A stretch of 64,000 nt of DNA from contig CAJUQJ010000008.1 of assembly GCA_910588215.1 (NCBI GenBank), positions 1-64,000 of the forward strand, written 5' to 3'. A model generated the notes under the pieces. The model was given only the letters and a program-made list of their open reading frames with translations. It did not search any database and had not been told where the DNA came from. The stretch comes from an uncultured Lachnospiraceae bacterium. GTDB taxonomy: Bacteria > Bacillota > Clostridia > Lachnospirales > Lachnospiraceae. Below, piece after piece: positions 8,119 through 16,711 of the stretch. Each line of letters starts with the position of its first letter. Position 1 is the first letter of the stretch. The position numbers and the translations under genes are program-made.

Positions 8119-10749
8119 TTACTTCCCCTCCCTATTGCATATTGCCGCCTGTGCTGCCGCCAGCCTCGCGATCGGCACCCTGAACGGTGAACAGGACACA
8201 TACGTCAGCCCAATCTTATGGCAAAACTCCACGGAAGACGGATCACCACCGTGTTCGCCACAAATACCAAGTTTGATATCCGGTCTGGTCGCACGGCCCT
8301 TCTCTGCTGCCATCTGTACCAGCTGTCCAACACCGCTCTGATCCAGTCTTGCGAAAGGATCCGACTCATAAATCTTACTCTTATAGTAATCACCCAGGAA
8401 TTTGCCCGCATCATCACGAGAGAATCCGAATGTCATCTGGGTCAGATCATTCGTACCGAAGGAGAAGAACTCTGCCTCCTCTGCGATCTCATTTGCCAGA
8501 AGCGCCGCTCTTGGAATCTCAATCATCGTTCCCACATGGTACTTGATGTCGGAATTCTTCTCTTTCTTCACTTGCTCTGCCACTTCTACCACAACGTCTT
8601 TAACGAATTTAAGCTCCTTCTTTTCGCCGACAAGCGGAATCATGATTTCCGGCACAATGTCGTAGCCTTTCTCATTCTTTACTTCGATAGCTGCTTCCAT
8701 AACAGCTCTTGTCTGCATCTTGGCAATCTCCGGATAGGTAACTGCCAGACGGCATCCGCGGTGGCCCATCATCGGGTTGAACTCATGCAGGGAATCGCAG
8801 ATCTCCTGTACGTCTTCAGCCGTCATCATCATCTCTACCGCCAGGTCATCAATATCACCCTGGTCTGTCGGCACGAACTCATGAAGCGGCGGATCCAGGA
8901 AGCGGATGGTGACCGGTCTTCCTTCCATTACCTCATACAATGCTTTGAAATCACCTTTCTGGAAAGGAATCAGTGCGTTCAGCGCCTTCTCTCTCTGCTC
9001 CACGGTCCTTGCCAGAATCATCTGTCTAATCTTCGGAATCCTGTCAGGTTCAAAGAACATATGCTCGGTACGGCAAAGTCCAATACCTTCTGCGCCGTAT
9101 TTGATCGCATTGGCTGCATCAGCCGGCGTATCTGCATTGGTGCGCACTTTCAGCTTACGATACTTGTCCGCCCACTCCATAATGCGTCCGAAATTACCGC
9201 TCACCGATGCTTCCACTGTCTTGATATCACCCTTATAGATCTTACCGGTGGAGCCGTCCAGAGATATATAATCTCCCTCATGGAATTCTTCTCCGCCCAA
9301 TTCAAACACCTTATCTTCTTCATTGATCGCAATGTCGCCGCACCCGGATACGCATGCCGTACCCATACCGCGGGCTACCACTGCTGCGTGAGATGTCATA
9401 CCGCCGCGAACGGTCAGGATACCTTCTGCCGCGTGCATACCCTCAATGTCTTCCGGAGAAGTCTCCAGCCGGACAAGAATGACTCTCTCACCTTTTTCAT
9501 GAGCTGCCTTCGCCTCTTCTGCGGTGAAGTATACCTTACCTGCCGCCGCACCCGGAGATGCTGGCAGTGCCTGTCCGATCACTTGACCCGCTTTCAAAGC
9601 CGCAGCATCAAACGTAGGATGCAGCAACTGATCCAGTGACTTCGCCTCAATACGAAGAACTGCCTCTTCCGGTGTGATCATGCCCTCGTCCACCAGATCA
9701 CATGCGATCTGGATCGCTGCGGGAGCGGTCCGCTTACCGTTACGTGTCTGCAGGAAGAACAGTTTGCCGTCCTCGATAGTAAACTCCATATCCTGCATAT
9801 CGCGGTAATGATTTTCCAGTTTATTGGCAATCTCCATGAACTGTTTAAAGCACTCCGGCAGATCCTCTTGCAATTTGGTAATAGGCTGGGGTGTACGGAT
9901 ACCTGCTACCACATCTTCACCCTGTGCATTGATCAGGTACTCTCCATAAATCCCCTTCGCGCCGGTGGAAGGATTCCTTGTAAAAGCAACACCGGTGCCA
10001 GAAGTATCGCCCATATTACCGAATACCATGGCCTGCACATTGACTGCCGTGCCCCAGTCACCCGGGATATCGTTCATTCTGCGGTATACGATCGCTCTCT
10101 CATTGTCCCAGGAACGAAATACCGCCTTCACCGCCTCCATCAGCTGTACCTTCGGCTCCTGCGGGAACTCCTCGCCCTTGTTCTCTTTATAGATATTCTT
10201 AAATCTAACAATGATTTCTTTCAGATCCTCTGCCGTCAGCTCTGTATCAAACTTGATTCCCTTCGCTTCTTTGATTTCGTCCAAGATCCTCTCGAAATAA
10301 GACTTCGGTATCTCCATAACGACATCGGAGAACATCTGGATGAATCTTCTGTAAGAGTCATAAGCAAATCTGGGATTGCCTGTCTTCTTCGCAAATCCTT
10401 CTACTGCCACATCCGTAAGACCAAGATTCAGGATTGTGTCCATCATGCCAGGCATGGAAGCCCTTGCACCGGAACGCACCGAAACAAGAAGTGGATTCTC
10501 GGTATCACCGAATTTCTTACCCTGCTTCTTCTCCAAGTTTGCAAGCGCATCAAAGATCTGTCCTTTGATCTCGTCCGTGATCTGCCTGCCGCTGTTGTAA
10601 TAATCGGTACAAGCCTCTGTCGTAACTGTAAACCCTTGGGGGATCGGCAATCCTAAATTCGTCATCTCAGCAAGATTCGCACCCTTACCGCCGAGAAGAT
10701 TACGCATATCGGCATTGCCTTCTTCAAATAAGTACACCCATTTTGCCAT
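8119..10749 (-). CDS. ppdK: Pyruvate, phosphate dikinase
   Basis: An 876-residue enzyme that interconverts pyruvate + ATP + Pi and phosphoenolpyruvate + AMP + PPi, used in anaerobic clostridia in glycolysis. Seen: N-terminal ATP-grasp domain starting MAKWVYLFEEG with GGKGANLAEM, the swivelling phosphohistidine domain with GGMTSHAAVVARGMG (His near 454), and the C-terminal PEP/pyruvate TIM barrel ending with CGEHGGDPSSVEFC and SPFRVPIARLAAAQAA. Length equals the Clostridium symbiosum enzyme within a few residues, so the 3' end is intact despite the adjacent transposon. The 180-bp upstream region contains a GGCACG/CGTGCC hairpin (10851-10866). A GAGAGGG site precedes the ATG. Confidence 0.97.
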   Translation of the reverse strand: MAKWVYLFEEGNADMRNLLGGKGANLAEMTNLGLPIPQGFTVTTEACTDYYNSGRQITDEIKGQIFDALANLEKKQGKKFGDTENPLLVSVRSGARASMPGMMDTILNLGLTDVAVEGFAKKTGNPRFAYDSYRRFIQMFSDVVMEIPKSYFERILDEIKEAKGIKFDTELTAEDLKEIIVRFKNIYKENKGEEFPQEPKVQLMEAVKAVFRSWDNERAIVYRRMNDIPGDWGTAVNVQAMVFGNMGDTSGTGVAFTRNPSTGAKGIYGEYLINAQGEDVVAGIRTPQPITKLQEDLPECFKQFMEIANKLENHYRDMQDMEFTIEDGKLFFLQTRNGKRTAPAAIQIACDLVDEGMITPEEAVLRIEAKSLDQLLHPTFDAAALKAGQVIGQALPASPGAAAGKVYFTAEEAKAAHEKGERVILVRLETSPEDIEGMHAAEGILTVRGGMTSHAAVVARGMGTACVSGCGDIAINEEDKVFELGGEEFHEGDYISLDGSTGKIYKGDIKTVEASVSGNFGRIMEWADKYRKLKVRTNADTPADAANAIKYGAEGIGLCRTEHMFFEPDRIPKIRQMILARTVEQREKALNALIPFQKGDFKALYEVMEGRPVTIRFLDPPLHEFVPTDQGDIDDLAVEMMMTAEDVQEICDSLHEFNPMMGHRGCRLAVTYPEIAKMQTRAVMEAAIEVKNEKGYDIVPEIMIPLVGEKKELKFVKDVVVEVAEQVKKEKNSDIKYHVGTMIEIPRAALLANEIAEEAEFFSFGTNDLTQMTFGFSRDDAGKFLGDYYKSKIYESDPFARLDQSGVGQLVQMAAEKGRATRPDIKLGICGEHGGDPSSVEFCHKIGLTYVSCSPFRVPIARLAAAQAAICNREGK

Positions 10750-10929
10750 AACTTTTTCCCTCTCTTTTCTTAAATACTACTCAGGAACCGTAATCAGGAA
10801 TCCTGTTTATCGGATTCTTCATTTATAGTTCCTAATCTGACCCGCAGAGAGGCACGCTTACGTGCCCTTTAATTATTTTACCATATAATTGGAAATTTAG
10901 CATCCGTTTTTTGTAGTTCTGCACAAAAT

Positions 10930-11751
10930 TTATGGTAAAAATCCTTCAAAGATGAAAACATCAAATTTTCCATTCATTTTTTCCAATTCTTCCGCGCTGC
11001 GGATCGTCCAGGCTACCGCCGGATGTCTATATAACCATCTGCAGATCCGCCGCCCCGGTTCCTCCGTAAACTGATGATTATAAGCAATAAAATCTGGCGC
11101 CGTGAAGAGATTCAGCAGAAGATGTGTCATGAAGAAGTAAAGCGGACTCTTATGCCCGCCGTCCAAGCGGAAGTTAGACGCCAACTGTCCTCTGACAACA
11201 TTGTTGTGGTATCTGCGATACCAAAGCAGTACCAGCGGGTTGAAAGACTCGATGCAGTATTCCCCTGAATAAGCCCGCAACATCCGATCGATCACCTCAC
11301 AGAAGGAGATGTCCCTCGTCTCTGACTTGATCTCCACGATGAGCGGCACCTGGCCATCCACCAAAGCAAGCATATCTTCCAGCTTCGGGATACTCTGATC
11401 AGAATCTGCCAGCTTAAACTGCTGCAGTTGTTCATAAGTATAATCTGCGATCTTGGCCTTCACGCCGCACATACGCTCCATCGTCCCGTCGTGGAAAATG
11501 ACCGGAATATCATCCTTCGTCATCTGTACATCCAACTCAATACCATACCCGGCTTCCACTGCCCTGCGAAAAGCCGCCATGGAGTTTTCCGGTGCCTCCC
11601 CTGTATTGTCGTACAATCCTCTGTGGGCAAAATATTTTTTGCGAAATATACCCACATCCGGCCGGTTCACCACACGCGGTGTCACCGCCAGAAGATATAA
11701 CATTCCCGGATACAAAATACATTTCAATGCTTTTCCCAAATTCTTCGCCAT
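10930..11751 (-). CDS. Glycerophosphodiester phosphodiesterase
   Basis: A 273-residue GDPD-family enzyme that hydrolyses glycerophosphodiesters to glycerol 3-phosphate and an alcohol. Motifs: FAHRGLYD (catalytic His, near 42), ENSMAAF, ELDVQMTKD (metal ligands) and FHDGTMERM (second His). A hydrophobic N-terminal segment (residues 11-23) precedes the domain and may anchor it in the membrane. The start at 11751 has GGAGG eight bases upstream; the ATG five codons earlier has none. It is monocistronic and divergent from the ABC-F gene. Confidence 0.9.
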   Translation of the reverse strand: MAKNLGKALKCILYPGMLYLLAVTPRVVNRPDVGIFRKKYFAHRGLYDNTGEAPENSMAAFRRAVEAGYGIELDVQMTKDDIPVIFHDGTMERMCGVKAKIADYTYEQLQQFKLADSDQSIPKLEDMLALVDGQVPLIVEIKSETRDISFCEVIDRMLRAYSGEYCIESFNPLVLLWYRRYHNNVVRGQLASNFRLDGGHKSPLYFFMTHLLLNLFTAPDFIAYNHQFTEEPGRRICRWLYRHPAVAWTIRSAEELEKMNGKFDVFIFEGFLP

Positions 11752-11932
11752 CTTCTGTACCTCCATACCAGAATCTCATTGGATCCTGTACTCTATAGAC
11801 TTATTTATTCTTCAGCATATGACCATGCAGTTTTCTATCTTATACATGCCGGTATTTATTATAGTAGAAACGGCTGCAAATGTACAGTCTATTGCAGAAA
11901 GCGGCACAAAAAAGGGGAATCGTGCTTTTTCC

Positions 11933-11960
11933 TTGAAAAAAAGGCCATGTTGTGTATAAT
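11933..11960 (+). promoter_or_regulatory. Sigma-A-type promoter of the ABC-F gene
   Basis: TTGAAA, 16-bp spacer, TATAAT, with the start codon about 54 bp downstream. Confidence 0.7.
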
Positions 11961-12013
11961 GATAGAAGTAACTTCATTAAATATATAAATTATAGGAAAA
12001 CAGAGGGTTTATC

Positions 12014-13654
12014 ATGATTCAAGCAAACAACGTAACACTGCGCGTAGGAAAAAAAGCGCTCTTTGAAGATGTAAATATCAAATTCACGGAGGGAAACTGC
12101 TATGGACTGATCGGTGCCAACGGCGCCGGCAAATCCACCTTCTTAAAGATCCTCTCCGGTGCTCTGGAGACCACAAACGGCGATGTATCTGTCACTCCCG
12201 GCCAGCGCCTCTCCGTGCTGGAACAGGATCACTTTAAATATGATGTTTATCCGGTCATGGACACTGTCATCATGGGCAATGAACGACTCTATCAGATCAT
12301 GAAGGAGAAGGACGCCATCTATGCTAAGGAAGATTTTTCCGATGAGGACGGTATCCGTGCCAGCGAACTGGAAGCGGAATTCGCCGAGATGGACGGCTGG
12401 GATGCGGAATCTAATGCCGCCATGCTCTTGAACGGTCTGGGCATCGGCACCGATCTGCACTACAACATGATGGCTGACTTAAACGGTAATGAGAAGGTTA
12501 AAGTCTTGCTGGCCAAGGCGCTCTTCGGCAATCCCGATATCCTGCTCCTGGACGAGCCTACCAACCATCTGGATCTGGATGCCATCGCATGGCTGGAGGA
12601 ATTTCTGATCAATTTCGACAACACAGTGATCGCGGTCTCCCACGACCGTTATTTCCTGAATAAGGTCTGCACTCATATCGCGGACATCGATTACGGCAAG
12701 ATCCAGCTCTATGCCGGCAACTACGACTTCTGGTATGAATCCAGCCAGCTGATCATCAAGCAGCGCAAGGAAGCCAATAAGAAGAAAGAGGAACAGATCA
12801 AGGAATTACAGGAATTCATCTCCCGTTTCTCTGCCAATGCGTCCAAATCCAAACAGGCAACTTCCAGGAAGCGTGCCTTAGAGAAGATCGAACTGGATGA
12901 TATCCGCCCTTCCAGCCGCAAATATCCTTATATTGACTTCCGCCCGGAGCGTGAGATCGGCAATGAAGTGCTCACGGTTGAAGGCCTCAGTAAGACCATC
13001 AACGGGGAGAAGGTTCTGGACAACATTTCCTTTATCGTCGGCCACGATGATAAGATTGCATTTGTGGGCGGAAATGAACTGGCGAAGACCACGCTTTTTA
13101 AGATTCTGATGGGTGAGATGGAACCTGACGAAGGTACCTATAAATGGGGCGTCACCACTTCACAGGCTTATTTCCCGAAAGATAATACCGATGAATTCGA
13201 CAACAATTACACTATCACCGAATGGCTTATGGGCTATTCTCCGGTCAAGGATGTAACTTATGTCCGCGGATTCTTGGGACGGATGCTCTTTGCAGGCGAT
13301 GATGGCGTGAAGAAAGTGAAAGTACTCTCCGGTGGAGAGAAAGTACGCTGTCTGCTCTCCAAGATGATGATCAGCGGTTCCAACTGCCTGCTCTTCGACG
13401 AGCCCACCAACCATCTGGACATGGAATCCATCACGGCTCTCAATGAAGGTATGAAGAAGTTTAAGGGCGTGGAGTTGTTCTCCTGTCACGATCATCAGGT
13501 CGTACAGACCACCGCCAACCGCATCATGGAGATCCTGCCGGACGGCACTCTGATCGACAAGATCACCACTTACGACGAATATCTGGCCAGCGACGAGATG
13601 GCAAGAAAACGTACCGTATATACAAGCACCGCCAATGATGAGGAAGACGACTGA
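12014..13654 (+). CDS. ABC-F family ATPase (YbiT-like)
   Basis: A 546-residue soluble protein with two nucleotide-binding domains and no membrane segments, as in ABC-F translation factors that act on the ribosome. Domain 1: Walker A GANGAGKS (34-41), Walker B LLLDEPTNHLD, switch SHDRYF. The linker (about 250-310) is charged and helical (KKKEEQIKELQEF, SANASKSKQATSRKRAL). Domain 2: LSGGEKVR and LFDEPTNHLD are intact. Odd features: the domain 1 signature is LNGNE (156-160) instead of LSGGE; the domain 2 Walker A is GGNELAKTT (352-360), lacking the Gly before Lys; and its switch is CHDH. I recall the same in related Firmicutes proteins, so it may be a family trait. AGAGGG precedes the start. Confidence 0.88.
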   Translation: MIQANNVTLRVGKKALFEDVNIKFTEGNCYGLIGANGAGKSTFLKILSGALETTNGDVSVTPGQRLSVLEQDHFKYDVYPVMDTVIMGNERLYQIMKEKDAIYAKEDFSDEDGIRASELEAEFAEMDGWDAESNAAMLLNGLGIGTDLHYNMMADLNGNEKVKVLLAKALFGNPDILLLDEPTNHLDLDAIAWLEEFLINFDNTVIAVSHDRYFLNKVCTHIADIDYGKIQLYAGNYDFWYESSQLIIKQRKEANKKKEEQIKELQEFISRFSANASKSKQATSRKRALEKIELDDIRPSSRKYPYIDFRPEREIGNEVLTVEGLSKTINGEKVLDNISFIVGHDDKIAFVGGNELAKTTLFKILMGEMEPDEGTYKWGVTTSQAYFPKDNTDEFDNNYTITEWLMGYSPVKDVTYVRGFLGRMLFAGDDGVKKVKVLSGGEKVRCLLSKMMISGSNCLLFDEPTNHLDMESITALNEGMKKFKGVELFSCHDHQVVQTTANRIMEILPDGTLIDKITTYDEYLASDEMARKRTVYTSTANDEEDD

Positions 13655-13680
13655 TCCTGCGGTCTTGCTGTAACCAATGT

Positions 13681-13712
13681 GCCTGCCTCCTACTAATATA
13701 AGGGCGGCAGGC
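13681..13712 (+). terminator. Hairpin after ABC-F gene
   Basis: GCCTGCC and GGCAGGC pair around an 18-base loop, 27 bases after the stop codon. No T-run follows, so termination is uncertain. Confidence 0.35.
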
Positions 13713-13753
13713 CTGACACTTTCATCATACAGACACATACTGGAGGCCTGACC

Positions 13754-14617
13754 ATGAAACCTGTAGACCTGCATACGCACTCCAACAAATCCGACGGCAC
13801 TTACACCCCTGCACAGCTTGTGGATTATGCCGTCAGCAAAGGATTAAGCGCAGTCGCGCTCACCGATCATGACACTATAGACGGATTGGATGAGGCCGTC
13901 TCGCATGCCGAGGCGCTGGCCGCTGCCAGCCAGCCTCCCGTCGAAGTCGTGCCCGGGATCGAGTTTTCTACAGAACATGACAAAAAGGATGTACACATCG
14001 TAGGATTGTACATCTCCTACAATACCCCTGCTTTCCGGGCGCAGCTGGACGCGTTCGTGAATTCCCGTATTAACCGCAATATTAAGATGTGCCGAAATCT
14101 GCAGACTGCCGGTATCGATATCACCTTCGACAAACTGCAGGCGAGAAATCCCGGTGCCGTCATAACCCGGGCCCACTACGCCTCCTACCTGCTGGAAGAC
14201 GGCTATGTAAAAAGCAGGCAGGACGCCTTTTCCCAATATCTGGGAGATCACACAAAGTACTTTGTACCGAGAGAAAAAGTAACGCCGGCGCAGGCTGTAG
14301 ATCTGATCTTGAAAGCCGGAGGTATTCCTATTCTGGCGCATCCGCCCCTGTATCACATGGGGCAGGACAGACTTGATCAACTGATCTCTTCCTTAAAAGA
14401 AGTCGGGCTTATGGGCATCGAGGCATTTTACAGCAGTTACACGAATCAAGATGAACGAGATATGCGCAGATTCGCTGAGCGGTACGATCTTCTTCTAAGC
14501 GGAGGGTCTGATTTTCATGGTACCAATAAACCTGGCCTGGATCTGGGTACCGGCTATGGTAAGCTTTTCGTGCCTGAAGAATTGCTGGATAAGCTGAAAG
14601 AAGCTCACCACATTTAA
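13754..14617 (+). CDS. PHP-domain phosphoesterase
   Basis: A 287-residue PHP protein. Metal-binding motifs: DLHTHSNKSDG (residues 4-14), LTDHDT (36-41), PGIEFST with the Glu ligand near 67, AHPPLY and GSDFHG near the end. Relatives include nucleoside 3',5'-bisphosphate phosphatase / 5'-3' oligoribonuclease YciV/RnAm and other phosphoesterases; the exact substrate cannot be told. GGAGG lies seven bases before the start. It probably shares a transcript with the HAD gene that follows 69 bp later. Confidence 0.85.
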   Translation: MKPVDLHTHSNKSDGTYTPAQLVDYAVSKGLSAVALTDHDTIDGLDEAVSHAEALAAASQPPVEVVPGIEFSTEHDKKDVHIVGLYISYNTPAFRAQLDAFVNSRINRNIKMCRNLQTAGIDITFDKLQARNPGAVITRAHYASYLLEDGYVKSRQDAFSQYLGDHTKYFVPREKVTPAQAVDLILKAGGIPILAHPPLYHMGQDRLDQLISSLKEVGLMGIEAFYSSYTNQDERDMRRFAERYDLLLSGGSDFHGTNKPGLDLGTGYGKLFVPEELLDKLKEAHHI

Positions 14618-14686
14618 TGTTTATACCTCATTTCGTCCTTAACACAGACATACAAGGACACTCTATCGAAAGGACAGCCGCACAAT

Positions 14687-15490
14687 ATGAAACTCTTATT
14701 TACGGATCTAGACGGAACATTACTCAACAATGCCAGCCAAGTATCTCCCGCTACCAGAGCCTTTCTGGATGATTTCCTGGCTGCTGGCAATAAACTTATC
14801 CTCTCCTCAGGCCGTCCCACAGACAGCGTTCTGGAAGTGAAAAGCAACGCCGGGCTGAATCATCCCGGCATTCTGTTATGCTGTTATAACGGCGCACAGG
14901 TCTACGAGTGCGACAGCCGCAGTACCATTATGGCCAAAAGGCTGCCTCTTCCTTACGTCTCTTATCTACAGGAGCAGGCAGTCAAACATCATTTACATAT
15001 TCAGACTTATCAGGAAAATGCCGTGGTCTCCCCTGCTGACGACGATGAGATCCGTTTCTACCGTACAAAGATCCATGTGCCGCTTGTCGTATCTCCGGTG
15101 CTGGCAGATGCTCTCACCGATGGTCCATACAAGATGCTTGCCGCCGATCTATATGACCACGACAAGCTGGAAGCTTTCCGTCTGGAAATCTCCGACTGGT
15201 CAAAAGGCAAGATACAGACCATCTATTCCAACGATAAATATCTGGAACTTTTCCGACATGATGCGGGAAAAGGAAACGCACTGCACTTCGTCTGTGAACA
15301 CTTCGGCGTATCCCTGTCGGATGCCTATGCTGCCGGAGACGCCGAGAACGATATCTCTATGTTACAAGCCGCAGGCACCGGCATCGCAATGTGCAATGCT
15401 CCTGACCAGGTAAAGCAGACTGCGGATCTGGTCACCCGATACGACAACGACCATGACGGACTGGCGGAAACAATGCGCAGGCTTCTATAG
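14687..15490 (+). CDS. Cof-type HAD hydrolase
   Basis: A 267-residue HAD phosphatase of the Cof/YidA subfamily. Motif I DLDGTLL with the nucleophile Asp8, motif II SSGRP (41-45), a large C2-type cap domain in the middle, and motif IV AGDAENDISML. These usually dephosphorylate small sugar or nucleotide phosphates; substrate unknown. Ribosome site GAAAGGA upstream. A strong hairpin follows the gene. Confidence 0.9.
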   Translation: MKLLFTDLDGTLLNNASQVSPATRAFLDDFLAAGNKLILSSGRPTDSVLEVKSNAGLNHPGILLCCYNGAQVYECDSRSTIMAKRLPLPYVSYLQEQAVKHHLHIQTYQENAVVSPADDDEIRFYRTKIHVPLVVSPVLADALTDGPYKMLAADLYDHDKLEAFRLEISDWSKGKIQTIYSNDKYLELFRHDAGKGNALHFVCEHFGVSLSDAYAAGDAENDISMLQAAGTGIAMCNAPDQVKQTADLVTRYDNDHDGLAETMRRLL

Positions 15491-15528
15491 TATAACCCAC
15501 GCTAATTTCCGACTGTAGTCATGGCATA

Positions 15529-15589
15529 TTTGAGTCTCCGACTCAAATTATCGATTGAAAAATCATTGCATCAGCATGATTTTTCAATC
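15529..15589 (+). terminator. Twin hairpins after the HAD gene
   Basis: The first is ATTTGAGTC/GACTCAAAT (15529-15549). The second, at 15553-15589, has a perfect 14-bp stem GATTGAAAAATCAT with its complement around a nine-base loop. The second arm is T-rich, suiting termination. Confidence 0.6.
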
Positions 15590-15754
15590 TAGTACTCCGT
15601 ACTTGAAGTTCCTGTGCAAATTTTCGAGGATATTTTTTCGAGTGTACAAGTTCAGAAACGGAGGCGTAGCGGGCTACGTTGAGTATTCTGGGCTTGTGCA
15701 ATCGGGAAAATAGACCGAAATATTTGCACAAGGGTTTTCAGTACGGAGTACTAG
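15589..15754. repeat. 166-bp palindromic element with 15-bp perfect terminal inverted repeats
   Basis: Termini CTAGTACTCCGTACT and its complement are perfect, and each end is itself a palindrome (AGTAC-TCC-GTACT). Inner segments also pair: TGTGCAAAT with ATTTGCACA, TGTACAAGTTCAG with its near-complement CTGGGCTTGTGCA, and CGTAG with CTACG at the apex. The whole can fold into one long hairpin. No coding frame. The right end overlaps the stop codon of the adjacent small gene. It resembles a MITE or a large REP-type sequence; no transposase is present. Confidence 0.75.
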
Positions 15755-16008
15755 CCTTCTACGATCAAATATCTTCCGTCGCCAATCTCGAACACTTCAT
15801 CGGCTTCCAGAATGCTTTCTTCATCGGCTTCTTCCGTATCGATTCCTTCTTCCTCGAAGAATTCCCACACTTCCCTGACAGAGTCCACCACCACTGCCAT
15901 ACAGTCTTCCAGAAATGCTTCCGCCTCTTCCGGAGTCTCTGCTACCGGCTCCGGATAAAGCTGTGACTGGTTCTCCAAAAAACACTGCAACACTTTCTCA
16001 TCAAACAT
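15751..16008 (-). CDS. Small acidic protein, unknown function
   Basis: An 85-residue, very acidic protein starting MFDEKVLQCFLENQ and ending with DGRYLIVEG. Mostly helical with long Glu/Asp runs; no membrane segment or metal motif. Similar small proteins beside maf are, as I recall, common in Lachnospiraceae and sometimes labelled glyoxalase without support. It lies 21 bp downstream of maf in the same direction and is probably co-transcribed. Its last codon and TAG stop are supplied by the terminal repeat of the palindromic element. Confidence 0.75.
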   Translation of the reverse strand: MFDEKVLQCFLENQSQLYPEPVAETPEEAEAFLEDCMAVVVDSVREVWEFFEEEGIDTEEADEESILEADEVFEIGDGRYLIVEG

Positions 16009-16029
16009 AAAATTCTCCTTTCCTGGCTC

Positions 16030-16620
16030 TTACTGCCACAATCCGCGCCTTTTAAGCTCCTGGCAAACCCTTCCTACAGGCAGTCCCACCACATTGTTGT
16101 AATCACCACATATGCCCTGCACATAGGCCGCGCACAGCCCCTGGATCGCATAGGCTCCGGCCTTATCCATCGGTTCCCCGCTGTCCACATATTTCCTGAT
16201 TTCTTCCGCCGACATAGAATACATGGTCACATCCGTACATTCGCTGAACGTGGCATACATGGCAGACATATCCTTATACTTCCAGGCAAGCGTCACCCCC
16301 GTATAAACCTGATGGCTGCCACCTTGCAGCTTCTCAAGCATCCTGGCTGCATCTTCCTTATCCGCAGGCTTACCAAGAATCTCGCCCCAGCAGGACACTA
16401 CCGTATCCGCACCGATCACGACGAAATCTTCCCTGCCTTCCTCAGACAGCTTTCGACATATATCTACTGCCTTCTGATAAGACAGTTCCTCCACCACCTC
16501 ATTCGGTTCCGTCTTCGTACTCTTTTCTTCCACCGTGCTGGGCATGGTCTTAAAGGAAATGCCTACCTGTTTTAAAAGCTCCTTCCTTCTCGGCGATGCC
16601 GATGCCAGATATACTTTCAT
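16030..16620 (-). CDS. maf: Maf-like nucleoside triphosphate pyrophosphatase
   Basis: A 196-residue Maf protein that hydrolyses non-canonical or excess dTTP/UTP-type nucleotides to monophosphates. Seen: SASPRRKELL (residues 7-16) with the phosphate-binding motif, the conserved GADTVV near 70 and the GSHQVYTGV segment near 101. Length is normal. It is encoded 91 bp after ppk. Confidence 0.92.
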   Translation of the reverse strand: MKVYLASASPRRKELLKQVGISFKTMPSTVEEKSTKTEPNEVVEELSYQKAVDICRKLSEEGREDFVVIGADTVVSCWGEILGKPADKEDAARMLEKLQGGSHQVYTGVTLAWKYKDMSAMYATFSECTDVTMYSMSAEEIRKYVDSGEPMDKAGAYAIQGLCAAYVQGICGDYNNVVGLPVGRVCQELKRRGLWQ

Positions 16621-16711
16621 CTTAATCCCCCATTTTCGCTCAAACTGATCTTCTTCTCTCCATCCGCTCCGTTTATCTGAAAATGAACGCGGCAGTACAC
16701 CGGTGCGCCGG

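Noticed and set aside
8218..9639. 473-residue frame opposite ppdK
   Set aside because: Antisense to a clearly conserved enzyme; no recognised protein features.
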